Counted from the stretch's first letter, positions 33,551 through 45,618 are shown. The stretch is 64,000 bases of DNA from Lonicera japonica (GCA_021464415.1 CM038471.1:11861173-11925172); one strand, 5' to 3'. The notes: generated by a model not told the origin, from the letters alone. Made by a program: numbers and translations.

Positions 33551-34325
33551 TATTTCACTACTAGGAAACACAATATAGTAACCAGTAATCTACTATTAGG
33601 ACCTACATGTTTAAATTGGTTAGTAGACATTTACCTATTAAGAACTAATTTTTTAAGTGTGGTCAATAGTCTATATCACTTACTAGGAACCACATAAATA
33701 GTTGGGGTATTAACTTATGACCAATGGTCTCTCATCCCATTCAAAACCACTTTTTTCTTTAGGCCTCATGTATAAACTTAAAATTTCAAGTTCATAAAAT
33801 AAATTTCCAATAGAAAATATCACATTTAATTTATCAAACTATGTCAGATGGAAATCAAATCATTCTTCGATCTCTTTGAATCTCAGAATAAGTTTCTCAA
33901 ACTTATAAATTTTTTCACAGTAAAAATAATAAAGTTGCATAAAATATGACATGATAGAAAACTAAATATGTTGTCATAATTCATTCTTGCTAAAAATCGT
34001 GCTCCTCGGTGAAACCTCCTTGTTCAATTTCCTAATTTGAATTGTTGGATGTAAGATTGATTTGTTTGTGAACTTGCGATAAATTCATAATTATTCGACT
34101 TGATTGATAAGTTCCAAAAGAGAAACTGTGAGGTTTATCATTCTTGAGTGACAAACATGAACGGTAAAATTAGGGTGACGTATCTTTGAGCGAAACACGA
34201 AAGGAAGTGTGGTAAGGATTATCTTTGTTGTACTAATCCTTGTTTTGCAGCAAATATGTCATATCTAAACTTTGAATATGACCTTCAAGTGGAGATTAAA
34301 CGTGATAGTGCGCGATTAAAGGAAA
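33551..34325. other. Intergenic DNA, no gene seen
   Basis: CACTACTAGGAAA at 33556 imitates a CACTA-transposon end (see findings). The rest is AT-rich with no open frame or clear repeat boundary. Confidence 0.35.
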
Positions 34326-34724
34326 TGAAGACCATATTATTATTTTATTTTTATTTTATTAATTAGTGTAAATAATTTCTCTACTTATAATCTTTTTTTA
34401 AATTTTGAATTTTGAGTTTTGAAATTTGAAATTTGAAATTAAATATTTGCTTTGGTAGGGTTTAAATATTATTAGATTAAAATAACTCAATTTCCTTATA
34501 TGGAAGATTTTTTATTTGAAGTAGGTTTAGGATTTTAGAGTTTTAGTATTATAAATAATGCTTGTTTCATATCATTGTAACCAACCAATTATGAATTAAT
34601 AAATATTGTGAGCATTTCTCTTGTTCTTTAAAAATTTGATGAATTTTCGTTTCATTCTTGTGAATTCAAGAAGTCAAGGTTGAAGACGGTGTTCTTCCTC
34701 CTTTCCGCCCGCTCTTGTTCTACA
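34326..34724 (+). repeat. 5' LTR of the shrunken Gypsy element
   Basis: 399 bp, ending TCTACA. A TATA box TATAAATA lies at 34550-34557. The bases ATAAT at 34555-34559 show the site as it was before the Athila insertion into the sister LTR. Confidence 0.75.
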
Positions 34725-34729
34725 TTAAT

Positions 34730-34741
34730 TGGTATCAGAGC
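34730..34741 (+). other. Primer binding site, initiator tRNA-Met type
   Basis: TGGTATCAGAGC begins five bases after the 5' LTR. Confidence 0.85.
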
Positions 34742-34759
34742 TAGGTTCTGAATCCAAGA

Positions 34760-35766
34760 TTCTTCTTATTGCTATGTCAACTTATGTTGCGGTTAGCAAC
34801 CCTCTTGTTGACGTTGATCGCAAGGGCCATTCAAGCGTTCATCACCGATCACGAGGCGAGGCATTATCCTGTTACTCTTACGAGTGTGGTCAACATGAGC
34901 GAATACCTGCATTACAAAAAAAAATCAATGGCGTATTTTTAATGGCCAATTTAACAAACACAAGTTTGTAGATTGGTTATTAGAAATGGAAAGGTATTTC
35001 TATGATTTCAAGGTCTCAAAAGTTGAAGGTACAAAATATATTAATGGTGTAGTTACTCGAAGTGTACAATTATGGTGGGATGAATTTCAACTTGATCGTA
35101 AGAGATTTGGTGGTCTTCCAATCAATACGTGCAGATTAATGGTATTTCTCTTGATTGAGGAATACTATTCAAATGATTTTGAAGAAATAATGTTTTCCAT
35201 TAACAAAATTTTTAATTGGCCGGATTTATGATGATTTTGAGGAAGTCTATATTAAATCAAGTGAAAATTTTGTTAAAGTTGTGCCAAAGGAAAAGAAAAA
35301 AGCAAAGTTTGTTGAAGTATTGAAATATTCCGTTTCACCACTTGTGCATGTTATTGTTCCACATCAAAAAATGAATAATCTTCCAAAACTTGTTGAAAAT
35401 CTTAGAAGTATGGAAGATTGTTGTATAAGAGGTTTGAAGTTATTTGAAAGTAATTATCATGAAAAAGAAATTGAAGAAAGTTTAGAAGACGTCGATTTTA
35501 TTAGCATCAACATGTTCATCACTCCTCCTGATTCCTAAGTATTGAAATATTTCATGGACAACAAGAAGAAAAATATTTTTTTAGGAAATATTAGTTGTGA
35601 AGAAATTCATGATTTGATTGTCAAATTAACCAAATATCTGATCGGCTGGTATGGACGACAACAATTTTCATCACTAAACTCGAGGACGAGTTTTTTTGAA
35701 GAGTGGGTGAATGATGCAATGAAAATGAAGACCATATTATTATTTTATTTTTATTTTATTAATTAG
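34760..35766 (+). pseudogene. gag: Gypsy gag remnants
   Basis: Three short frames. The second (34986-35231) carries the Gypsy gag signature: a YFYDF start, then a W-W-D-E-F pattern (QLWWDEF, about 35070) and an EEYYSNDF segment. The third (35281-35538) begins with Lys-rich PKEKKKAK. All are broken by stops, and the zinc knuckle is not seen. Gag would form the particle; this copy cannot. Confidence 0.6.
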
Positions 35767-35952
35767 GGTAAATAATTTCTCTATTTATGGTCTTTTTTAG
35801 AATTTAGAATTTTGAGTTTTGAAATTTGAAATTGAATATTTGTTTTGGTAGGGTTTAAATACTATTAGATTATAATAACTCAATTTCCTTATATGGAGGA
35901 TTTTTTATTTGAAGTAGGTTTAGGATTTTAGAGTTTTAGTATTGTAAATAAT
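35726..35952 (+). repeat. 3' LTR of the shrunken Gypsy element, left part
   Basis: Matches 34326-34554 with small differences, including the loss of a perfect TATA box (TGTAAATA here). Continues at 37664. Confidence 0.75.
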
Positions 35953-37658
35953 TGACGCAACTAGAATATCGCGCTTCGATAGAGCCCAAGTGCAGGCACG
36001 TCAAGTTATAGTATAGTCTCGGAAGTCCGAGTGTCGAACCATAGGGATAAGTGAAAAGGGATGGAATGGATTACGGATTTTACGGTTTTCAGATTCTTGT
36101 AAGTTGAAATGGTTGTAGAGCAACGGAAATGTAAATCGGGTGTGAAAATTAATAAGAAAGCACCAAGGTATTGGAGGTTACTAACGATTTAAGAAACGGT
36201 GATCATTAGCTCATACTAAGATTACAACACAAGGGTTCTCGAGATATGGGGAATGTTGGTGTATCTCTCAATAGCAAAGGGTGCGACGCTAGGCGACTCA
36301 TTCCCGAATTGAAGCTATATCAAGAGAGAGACAAACGACATTCCACCAAAAACGAGGTTATCATTCCTACCTCTTAGCTACGGGTGTGAAGCAAGGCAAC
36401 CCATTCCTGATGAAGCTAATCCGAGATAGATATGACAAACTCATCATAAAAAGATTTAACATAAAGCAAGTGTGGTAATCTCATGATTTAAAGAATGAAA
36501 ATTAGAAAGTAAATCCAAACAATGAAACGGAATGAAGTTTATGGGATAAATTCGTCAACTCATCGTTTATCACTTATGGTAGAAAATAAAGAGTCTAAGT
36601 ATCACATAAAGTGTAAGAAGCACTCAATGTATCAATAAATGAATCAAATATAAGCTAAACAAATTTATAATCCATCTATGGAGTTTTGAGAACTATTCAT
36701 AATTTCTACGAAGAGGGAAAAGCTCCATGGATGGGGGAAAAAGACTACAAGCTTTCTAGAACCATATAAATATGTTGTATGTTCATTAACAACCAAGCAC
36801 TAAATATACAAGGCATATAAAGTCTTAATTTATTATGAATATACCTAGAAAGCTTGTAACAATGGAGGAAATGAAGAAGAAAAGAATTTACAACTATTTC
36901 TCAATCTTTAAACATGGATTGAGCCATAAATCACCGAATATTATATCGCGATTCACCTCCGTAACCTTAGTAAAAGACTACTCCATAATACTCGAAACAA
37001 GAATTATAGAAGAAGCATTCATTTCTTAAAATCAAAGTAAACTTACAGGAAGAAGAAGAAATTACAAGGTTTTAGCTCTCCCTTCTCTCTAAAACTTGTA
37101 CAAAAACTTAGATATCTTAGCCAAGAAGCTAAGGGAAATAATATATATTAAAAGGTTGCAAAATATCTAACTAAATATCTAAAATAGCTTGAACCACTAA
37201 AATAGCCCATTTTGGGTGTGAAATGGACAAGTTGTCAGGGCCATGATCGATCATGGTTATGCCCATGATCGATCATGGAAGTGTTCTGCCAGAAAAAATG
37301 GTTCCATGATCAATCATGGTTATGCCCATGATCGATCATGGACATGCCTATGATCGATCATGGTTATGCCCATGATCGATCATGGTTATACCCATGATCA
37401 ATCATGGTTCTGGAATTTCTTCACTCAGCACTTTGCAAGCCTCTAAGCCTGCTCTTAATCACTTCATGCAATGCCATTGTATCCCAATCCTACAAACACA
37501 TGGAATACTACAAAATACACACCAATTTGGGCCATTTATACAACACTCGCTAAGGTACTAATCTCGAGATAAGCGGACAACTGGGCAGAGTTAAAGCAAC
37601 AAACGCGTCAAGCGACTCCTGGAAAGAGCTTAAACATGACAATATTATGCGTTTATCA
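35953..37658 (-). mobile_element. Solo Athila LTR, same family as 4250-17576
   Basis: Minus-strand ends TGATAAACGC and GTTGCGTCA match the full Athila LTRs, with an exact duplication ATAAT (35948-35952, 37659-37663) and the empty site in the sister LTR. 1,706 bp. It inserted at the TATA region of its host LTR. Its palindrome array is expanded to seven copies. It shows no internal sequence, so the rest was lost by recombination between LTRs. Confidence 0.92.
37241..37408. repeat. Seven-copy palindrome array in the solo Athila LTR
   Basis: ATGATCGATCAT-type sites start at 37243, 37265, 37306, 37328, 37350, 37372 and 37394. Apart from one 41-bp gap every step is exactly 22 bp. Two copies carry ATGATCAATCAT, which breaks the symmetry. 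Confidence 0.9.
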
Positions 37659-37663
37659 ATAAT

Positions 37664-37782
37664 GCTTATTTCATATCATTGTAACCAACCAATTATGAAT
37701 TAATAAATATTGTGAGCATTTATCTTGTTCTTTGAAAATTAGATGAATTTTCATTTCATTCTTGTCAATTCAAGAATTCAAG

Positions 37783-37784
<2 letters not shown>
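37664..37784 (+). repeat. 3' LTR of the shrunken Gypsy element, right part
   Basis: Continues 34560-34680 of the 5' LTR, then diverges into a GA repeat (37786-37813). Confidence 0.7.

Positions 37785-37785
<1 letters not shown>

Positions 37786-37813
<28 letters not shown>
37786..37813. repeat. GA microsatellite
   Basis: About fourteen GA units at the broken end of the Gypsy 3' LTR. Confidence 0.9.
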
Positions 37814-38366
37814 CGATCCGGATGTCATTGCGAAAACCAGCTAAGATAAGTGTGTCTGCTGCATGAGGTATTGTCGAATTTGGGGTTGAACATGGTAGGA
37901 GCATTCAGCATTGGAACATCAGAGGGCTACGTGTAAGCCACATTTTACTATTTTCATAGTTTTTTGATGTATTGGTATTTGCTTTATTCACTTCAAGAGT
38001 TAACTTCTAGTCCACAAGGCAATCCTCTTTACATTCTGTTGTATGCTTGGTAATGGCTTCTTGCCTTTTTTGTTTAATTGTTGGAGGTGGGCTTTTGTAA
38101 CCTCCATTTTATTATATTTTTGTTTATAAATTGAGAATATTTCGATACTTTAGTTTGGGACTAGACGGCTTATAAAAAACGTTATACATATATAAATACA
38201 TCATTGATGGATTTATTGGATAGATTTGGGCCAAGCTGTGTGTGGATTTAAAAGGCCTTCGGGTTGAGCCGACCCACAGGCAGGCCCAAAAATAAAACCT
38301 TAGCCCACTGCCTAACCTTATCAAGCTCGATCAGTTCATCCAAAAGCCCGTTGACTGATCAAACAG
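37814..38366. other. Intergenic DNA, no gene seen
   Basis: No family motif. Near 38120-38324 the minus strand is open for 66 codons without recognisable content. Confidence 0.4.
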
Positions 38367-39228
38367 GCCAGGCTGGGAAGAAGTGAGCCATGTCGGGTTT
38401 CGAGGCTCTGAGTCATTTGATAAGGCATTGGTCTTTGCAGACTAAAATACAGTAAATAATCATTCGTGACAAGGCTCTATCCAATGTTTTGAGAGGTATA
38501 AGCCCATCCACAATAGTTAGGGTAAGTAAGGTACGTAGGGAAATATGCCTTAGGTTACAAGTTGTAGGGCAAATTACTGTTCCATAAGGCATGTTGGGGC
38601 CTTACAGTTATAGAGGAGGAAGTTTCACGCCTTTGAAAAATGAATTTAGAAGTTCAACGCCTTACACAAAGGCCTTTACTTTAGTTGCAATTTATAGTTT
38701 TGTGACAGCATTAAACAAATGAAAGAATATAAAGTTGGTGGCTGACGGTTAGTGTGGGGTCAGATGCTAATACACCTTAGTGTAGTGTGTAGGAATGTGA
38801 GGCACCCTACATTTAGGCTTATGGTACACAACTAATATTTAGCAATTCAAGTAAAGTCATATTTGTCCTGATTATTGTACAATAAGGTTTAACATTGTTG
38901 ATGCTCTAACAATAGCGCTTTTTTACTATAAAGATCAAAAATAAAATAAAAAATTATATCGTTTGTGATTTTATTTATTTATTTATTAAGTTCGAAGGGA
39001 CCAGAATTTGATAGAATGTTTACTACTATTCTCTTTGTCAAAATTCTAGCAAAGGAAAAAGAGGGCCATATAGAAAATGTCCCAGATTATCTGCAATTGT
39101 TTGGCTCCTTTTAGATTGCCCGAATATGATAATCTAGGGTTAGGATGAAGGAGCTTTTATATAGGATGTTAAGTTACAAGAGTTAGACATGCTAAAGAAT
39201 TATAATATGGTAGTGCAAATAAGATTGG

Positions 39229-40205
39229 GAAGAACATAAAATAAATCTTGAAGTTTGACTTCACTTGCAATATTGTCCCTAATGTTCCAATTTTGTCGGT
39301 CATTCATTTGAAGGTGTTATTCTCTCTGTTTTGCACTTAAAAAAAAATTAAATAAAAAAAATAAAAATAAATAAATAAAAATAAAAATAAAAATAAAAAT
39401 TATATGTTTGAAATCTACTCATGAAGATGAATAAAATGAAAACTATTGCAATTATAAAATTATTAAAAAAATAATATATTATTAATACATATTATTTTAG
39501 TTATTACAAATTAGTACTAAAAATTTATAAATTTTAACTTTAGAACTAATATTATTATTTATTAAATTAAAGTTAATACTAAATTAATTGGTATCTATTG
39601 CTCTAGATTTATACTTTTGTGTATTTATTACGAAATTTATTAATATTTTTAATAAATTTTGGGAGTATTAGTAGATATAAAAGAAGAAAAGAAAAAAAAT
39701 AGAATAAAAGAAAAAGGTAGAAGTACCATAGCATTAGATACAAAAAACTAAAATAAAATTCCGTTGCATTAATATAATTAGTATTGGTACCTATAAGAAA
39801 TTATTTCTATAATTTTTATTTGAATATTTAATTTGGCCAAAATATATTAAAAGCCCCTATTTTTTCTCTAACTTCTTTTCATAATTTTATTAATCTCAAT
39901 GTATCTCGTTTTATTCATCTTGATGAGTAGATTCCAAATATATAGTTTTTATTGGAATTTAAATTTTGTATTAAAAGTTATTTTAAATAAAGTTGAAGAG
40001 AGATAAAGCCGGCATGCCATGTGTCAGCTGCCACGTCAGCAATATAATGGATATGTCAGCATTCCGTCATGTTCTTTTCGCTCAGGGTTTGGATTACAAT
40101 CAAACAATAACTTCAAGGGATAAATTGCCAAAATTAGAATTAACATCAAGTGCAAAATTGCAACCATTGTCAAACTTTAAGGTTTGTTTTGTCGGTTTTC
40201 CCAAG
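39229..40205. mobile_element. Mutator-like non-autonomous element
   Basis: Flanked by an exact AAGATTGG duplication (39221-39228, 40206-40213), with eight of nine bases shared if extended. Copies iv and v of segment R lack the insert at this point. The left end and the reverse complement of the right end share a long imperfect inverted repeat (TTGAAGTTTGAC against TTAAAGTTTGAC, with similarity over about 60 bp). 977 bp. The frame at 39993-40217 has no transposase motif. The interior holds two inverted copies of the AAATCTACTCATGAAGATG module. Confidence 0.68.
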
Positions 40206-42191
40206 AAGATTGGATAACTAGTAAAATATTAATAGAGAAGATTTATTTTGCTTTATCTTGTATAGTTGTCATGTTTGATAAGAGACTGCCTTAACTTATC
40301 ATGTTTAGATATTTTGGTATATATATAAACCCACAGCTTGGGCTACTCATATAAGAATGACTTTGGGCCTAAGGAGACCTAATATAGATTGTTGACTTTA
40401 ATGAGGCAATCTTAAATATTAACCGTGTTATATTATAAGTCCGGATATTTCGTGTATTCAGGTCACGCCGTAAGCCACTACTTACTCCATCTAATTTTTG
40501 GGTTTGGACTTTGGACCCAAGTTGGACGAATATATCCGAGCCTACTGCCCTCCCAATTGGCCAAAGCCTGTAGCATCTAGTCAGTAGTGGGGGGCTTATT
40601 AAAAATAGTTGTTCTCTCCTCATCAATTTTCTCTCCTATTCTTTAAAAACCCACTTATCCCCCATTCTTCTCCATGTCTCATCTTCCTCTTCTTTCTCCA
40701 GTGAGAGAAATGTATGAAGTGAAAAACTTCTGGTGGATCCAGATTGTGACTCCTCTTTGGGTTTCGATTTGTGGGGGTACACCCCATTTCACGTAAGTTC
40801 TTCTCCTTTGGAAATGAAGGATAACCTATTGATTGTACTTTTCCTAGCAACAGACTCAATAATCGTTTCTTCTACCTCCAATCAGAGGTAGAACTGAGGC
40901 CCTGGCTCAGAGGGCTCCAGCCCATTCCCAAAAATTAAATAAGTGCTCTAACTAATAGGAAAAAAAACCAAAAATCTAGTAAACCCCTTAACCCAGTCTA
41001 GCCCAGCCTGCCAATCCTTCTCATATGGGGAAAAATGATACCCAGTTGTCCCACACTATAGCACAAAGAATGAATAAAAAATGCAAATTAATTGAAAAGA
41101 CCAAACGGGGGACATCTCTCTCCTATCTTGTTTCCTAGCAATGCTTTTAATGTCTTGTATATTAGGAATCCTTTTAACTTTTTTAAGAAATATATTAATA
41201 GTTACACATACTATATTTGTTTTTTCTTTGAAAAAAATTTCACACACAATTTTTTTTCCCAAATAACCTATACACTAGTATTTACTCTAAATCTCTCACC
41301 TTTCAATAGGGATAGTGTCTAGTGAACCAAAGTTACACAAATGTCTATTTTATTATAACAAATAAATATCTGATGTTTGAATTAATGTCAAATTTAGAAT
41401 AAATACTACCAATGAATACTAAACTATTGGCAAATTTTACCTATGACCACTATATTTCAATCCGTTACATTCGAGTAATTAAACTTTTAAAAAGTACTAC
41501 CAGTCGCCACTCTATTAATTTTCATTGTTAGTTTTTGACGGAAACCAAGTGATGTGATTGTTATGTGACAGAAGGGGAAATGGTGTTGTTTTGGAGAATA
41601 TATCAGATAGGCAGGTCCAAGCTTGAGGGGCAATTACAGGATTTTAAGTTACTTATTGGATTGATTCAATGGTTAACCAACATTAACTAATGACAATGTG
41701 TAAAATGGTACCAAAATTCCAAATGGCCCTTCTTATAAAGGTGGTTATTATTGTGAAACAATTATAATCATTGATGAAGCTATATATAACATTAGAAGCA
41801 TATAGTATAACTTCTCACATAAGCATTATAGCGACCGATCCTTGTATTTGAAAATTTTTAATTTGCGATTCACAACTTTTTTTTTTTTAGAATTACCGAT
41901 CACCTGTATTTAATTTTAGAATTACCAAACTGCCTTTAGCAGGAACTCACATTTTTAAATATTATAATTGAATAACCCGAGAAATATCACACACGGCTGA
42001 TCCAATTCCATCTCTCACCTTAAGTAATTTCTCTCTCTATAATTACTCCGGTCAAAGAAAAAGATAGCCTCTTTCCTCAATTTTTCTCGCGTTTCTCCCT
42101 GTATCTCTCCTCAATTGATTTCAATCTCTTAAATTAACCATCCCTTTGATCTTAGAAAGTGGTTTTGATTCAAAAATTGGTTCCACGATTA

Positions 42192-42195
<4 letters not shown>

Positions 42196-42224
<29 letters not shown>

Positions 42225-42246
42225 CTTCTTCTTCTTCTTCTTCTTC
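42196..42246. repeat. TTC microsatellite
   Basis: About seventeen TTC units. In copies iv and v this position is occupied by the 5' part of a SINE-like sequence. Confidence 0.9.
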
Positions 42247-42473
42247 CTCTTATTTAATCCTTTCTTAATCCACTCTTAATGTTATTTTATTTTACATTTT
42301 TTGTTGATTTATACTTGTGTGAAAAAACAAAATTGTTGAATTAGACTTTCTATAAAAAGAAAAGTTTATAAGGAAATAGGAGGACGGGTCTTTTCCTTAT
42401 CAAACTCGTCAGATTACTTCTACTCGTTCTTTAAATTATATTTTTTTTATTTTTTATTATTTATTTAGTTATT

Positions 42474-43996
42474 TGACGCGCCGAAAATTTTTTAGGTACC
42501 CAAGTGCAGGTGTCTTATAATACTTGTAAGTCCAAGTGTCGAACCACAAGGATCGGAAAGACGATATAAATAGGTTTTGTTTAGAGAATTTAATTGGTTG
42601 ATTTTAGTTGTTGATTTTAAAGTCTTGCAATAAAAATTAAAATGATGTAATAATAGATGAGAAAAGGCGAAGGCATTATAGAATTCTTTGCTTTGCATGT
42701 AATATTAAAATCAATACAATGTTGAATATTTTACCCAATAAGCAAAAGGGTTGGAGCAAAAGCAACCCATTCCCAATATGCCATTAAAGAAAGGATTCTC
42801 AACACAAGTTCTCTATTTTTATCTTGTGACAAAGGGTGTGAAGCTGCAACCCATTCCCACATAATATCAACCAAGCATTAAAATACACAAAAAGAAAAGC
42901 ATAAATTTAAAATAGGCAAAGAACTCATTGTGTTTCCCCTAAAATCTTGATTATGAAAATGGCCAACCAGAAAGAGTTTAGCATAAATCATAACATTTCA
43001 TTTGCATTGGGAGGTCTAGGTGGAGGTCAAACCGTTATATAGACATTGATAAATACAAATTGCCTTAAAATGATTAATGGTTGTTTATGATATAAATTTA
43101 AAAGATCCTCTTTGAACACTTTAACTAAGTATTTCAAAATCACATAAAGTGTAGAAAGCACTCAACATATCATTAAAGTATTTAAAGATTAAAATCTCAA
43201 ATTTATGTGTTTCGAATATCAAAGACTAATCTCTTGGCAAAAAAGTATCCTTCAAAGAAAGAATGGACATCAGTAAGAAATACCAAGTGTATCATCTCCT
43301 CATTAATGCATCATGTATACAAGGCATACAAAGCAAATCCATTATTATCTTACTAGTTAATGGTTGAAAAAATGGAGAAGATGAAGGATTCAAAAAGTAT
43401 TTAACAATACTAACAATGTGAGAATTGAACACATAATTAATGATTGCAATCCTTTTAGCCTTACAAAGAAATTACTCCAAATAAATGTAGAGACAAGAAT
43501 TATCAAAGTAACTCCACTCTCTCTAAAAAATAACTATTACAAACTCTCTATAAATTAAGAAATTGAGAAAATAAAAGTGTTCCCCAATACAACAATGAAG
43601 ACTATAAATAGGAGAGTTGTGTTGGATGCATAATAAACAATGCTTTTTATTTTTATTGTTTATTTTTGTGGATCCATTTCTTGGAGCCGAATGGAGAATT
43701 CTTTCTTTCTTTAATCACATGCATGGAGACTTTCTTTCTTGGACTCTTTGTCTAAATTTTTTCTTTCTTTAATCACATGGACATATTCTTTCTTGATTTT
43801 TAATCAAAGATTTCCCTTTCTTGAATTCTTTTTGTCCAGATAATATTGTATTAAATACAATATTTCGTTAGCCCAAAATCCAAAAATCTCCAAGCATTGT
43901 TAAATACAGTAAACTAATCCAAATATTGGCAAACCGAGTGTTTTAGAGAAATAAACTAAACAACTCCGAAAATCAAATGTATTTAAGCGTTTATCA
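42474..43996 (-). mobile_element. Solo LTR, second Athila-like subfamily, riddled with small deletions
   Basis: Same family as 30537-32328, same ends, exact duplication TTATT (42469-42473, 43997-44001). It is 269 bp shorter because of many short losses spread along its length, while the stretches between are almost unchanged. See findings. Confidence 0.88.
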
Positions 43997-44577
43997 TTAT
44001 TTCATCTTCCTTGATTAGACTAGTTTTTTTCATTTGTTCTTTCTTTTTTTAGACAATCCAGTTTTAAAATTTTTTCTTTTTTTCTCTTCTCTATTCAGAT
44101 CAAAGGTGTAAAATCGATTTCCGTTCACCAGTTTTTTTTCGGACCTTTTATTCACCCATCACATCATCTAGATGATCAATATTGTCAATCCAACCAAACC
44201 TTTTCTTTAGCCGAACTTTCAGATTTTCAAACCCAAAGATACCCCCCCTCTCTCATAAACCCAAATTTTTTTTCTATTCCAGTTTTTCTTTGTTCAGATA
44301 ATCTTTTTTTTCTTTTAGACAAAGTTTTTTTTCTTTTAAATTTTTTCTTTTTTCATTCCTATTTTTTATTCCAGTTCCAGTTTTTTTATTCTTGCTCAGT
44401 TTCTCTAAGATCTTCATGTTCCAGTTTTTCAGTTTTATGTTCTAGTTTTTCCTGTCGGAATTCTTGAAATCTCAGTCATCCTCGTCGGCTTGCGTGCCTC
44501 ATTCGGCTACGTGCTAATTTGTCTACCTGGCTTCAGAATGCTCTCCTAGCATTCTTGAGTTTGAGGGGGGGGGGGGT

Positions 44578-44793
44578 TGTTAAATTATATTTTCTTATTT
44601 CTTATTATTTATTTAATTATTTCCTTTTCCTTGTTGAATTAGACTAGTTTCATTTTCCTTGTTAGATTAGTTCTTTTTTTTTTGTTGTCTTGTAAGATTC
44701 TATAAATAGAGCTCTCCCTTTATGTAATATTAAAATCAATATAATCTATTCAATAATATTTTTATTTTCTCTATAATCTTTACGCATTCAACA
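44578..44793 (+). repeat. 3' LTR of the degenerate small element
   Basis: 216 bp starting TGTTAAATTAT and ending TTCAACA, directly behind a G12 tract. Confidence 0.55.
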
Positions 44794-45471
44794 TGCGATC
44801 CGATTGACGGAAGGTTCAGTGACTTTTCTATTGCCAACAATGGTTGAGGGCGGCGAGTTCAGCCGACGATGAAGTGCTATGAGCCTGAACGCGTTGAGTT
44901 GAATTTGATAAAACGAACAAATTGAAAGTGGTCAAGAGGACTAGTGAAGAAGTAATAGTGTTATTTGTTATGAATATAAACATTAATATATGCAAATTTT
45001 AATATTGCATATATTAAGATTTATTATTGTAAAAATATGGAAAAAATAACACGCAACAATTGCAGGTCATCTCTGTTAACTTATTTTGAACTTGTTTTCA
45101 TGTTAATTACTTTTATGTCAAAAAAATAAAAAATTTGTTCTTATATTTTGAAACCCCAACCCCAAGCCCCCAAATTCAATATTCTAGATTAGCTGTTGTG
45201 TAAATTGATAGTTCCATTTTGTTTTAGAACGTAATTAATAGATAAAATATCATAATTAAGAAGTAAATTGTATTGTTAACCATTAATTAAATCAAATTAA
45301 CATTTTTTAAAATACTAAAGCTAAAGTTTTGAGTCGGAAGAAGTATTAATTTTTGTAATTTTCTTTTGGAATGTTTGGTTGAAAGTGTCCGTTAGCTTTA
45401 AAAGTCTTAATATGCGTAGCACAAGAACCCAACATAATTTCATAGGAAAACTAGAAAGTGTTATATTCTTT

Positions 45472-45618
45472 GGGTGTTTTGATGCTAAAGATAAAAGGAT
45501 GGTGTATGATAACTTTATTATATTATATGTTTGGTGTTTGTTGAGATTGGATATCAGGGCGGATTATTTATTCTACTAAAACTTTTTATCTCACGGAAAG
45601 AGGGATTAATGAATCCTT
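45472..45618. mobile_element. Truncated Tourist-like MITE
   Basis: The left end GGGTGTTTTGATGC and the block CGGATTATTTATTCTACTAAA match the intact copies at 51978 and 57104. The right third is missing where the foreign block at 45619 begins. Confidence 0.65.

Larger units (their letters stand above)
34326..37784 (+). mobile_element. Shrunken Gypsy retrotransposon (gag remnants only)
   Basis: The direct repeat beginning TGAAGACCATATT at 34326 and again at 35726 marks the LTRs. An initiator tRNA-Met primer site (34730-34741) and a typical plant Gypsy polypurine region, CTCGAGGACGAG followed by GAAGAGTGGG (about 35680-35708), bracket about 1 kb of internal DNA. Gag-like fragments are present; protease, RT, RNase H and integrase are all missing. 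The 3' LTR is split by a solo Athila LTR and its last 25 bp or so are replaced by a GA microsatellite, so no target duplication can be given. Confidence 0.75.
42428..44793 (+). mobile_element. Degenerate small LTR element in segment R
   Basis: A 3' LTR (44578-44793, TGTTAAATTAT...ATTCAACA) follows a 12-G purine tract (44565-44576). A partial 5' copy of the first 80 bp or so is found at about 42430-42473 and 44002-44060, interrupted by a solo LTR. The interior is pyrimidine-rich (CCAGTTTTT words) and does not code. TATAAATAGAG at about 44701 would be its TATA box. The 5' LTR is too decayed for firm boundaries. Confidence 0.45.
38367..45618 (+). repeat. Segment R, copy iii (with nested insertions)
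   Basis: The order of landmarks equals copies iv and v: CAGGCCAGGCTGGG (38366), a GGCCTTACAGTTATA block, a GTTGGTGGCTGACGGTTAG block, TACAAGAGTTAGACATG, CTTGGGCTACTCAT, CATCTAATTTTTGGGTTTGG, AAAAGACCAAACGGGGGACA, a GGTGTTGTTTTGGAGAATAT block, and ATTAACCATCCCTTT. Interrupted by a MULE-type MITE (39229-40205) and an LTR element with its own insertion (42428-44793). It stops at 45618 in the middle of a Tourist-like MITE. No shared coding frame is seen, so its origin is unknown. Confidence 0.75.

Noticed and set aside
37241..37408. Regular repeats resembling a CRISPR array
   Set aside because: Repeats are 12-16 bp perfect palindromes with 6-10 bp spacers of almost constant sequence, inside a plant LTR; there are no variable spacers and no cas genes.
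40369..40859. Two adjoining minus-strand frames in segment R
   Set aside because: Equivalent parts of copies iv and v are interrupted differently, and no family motif is present.
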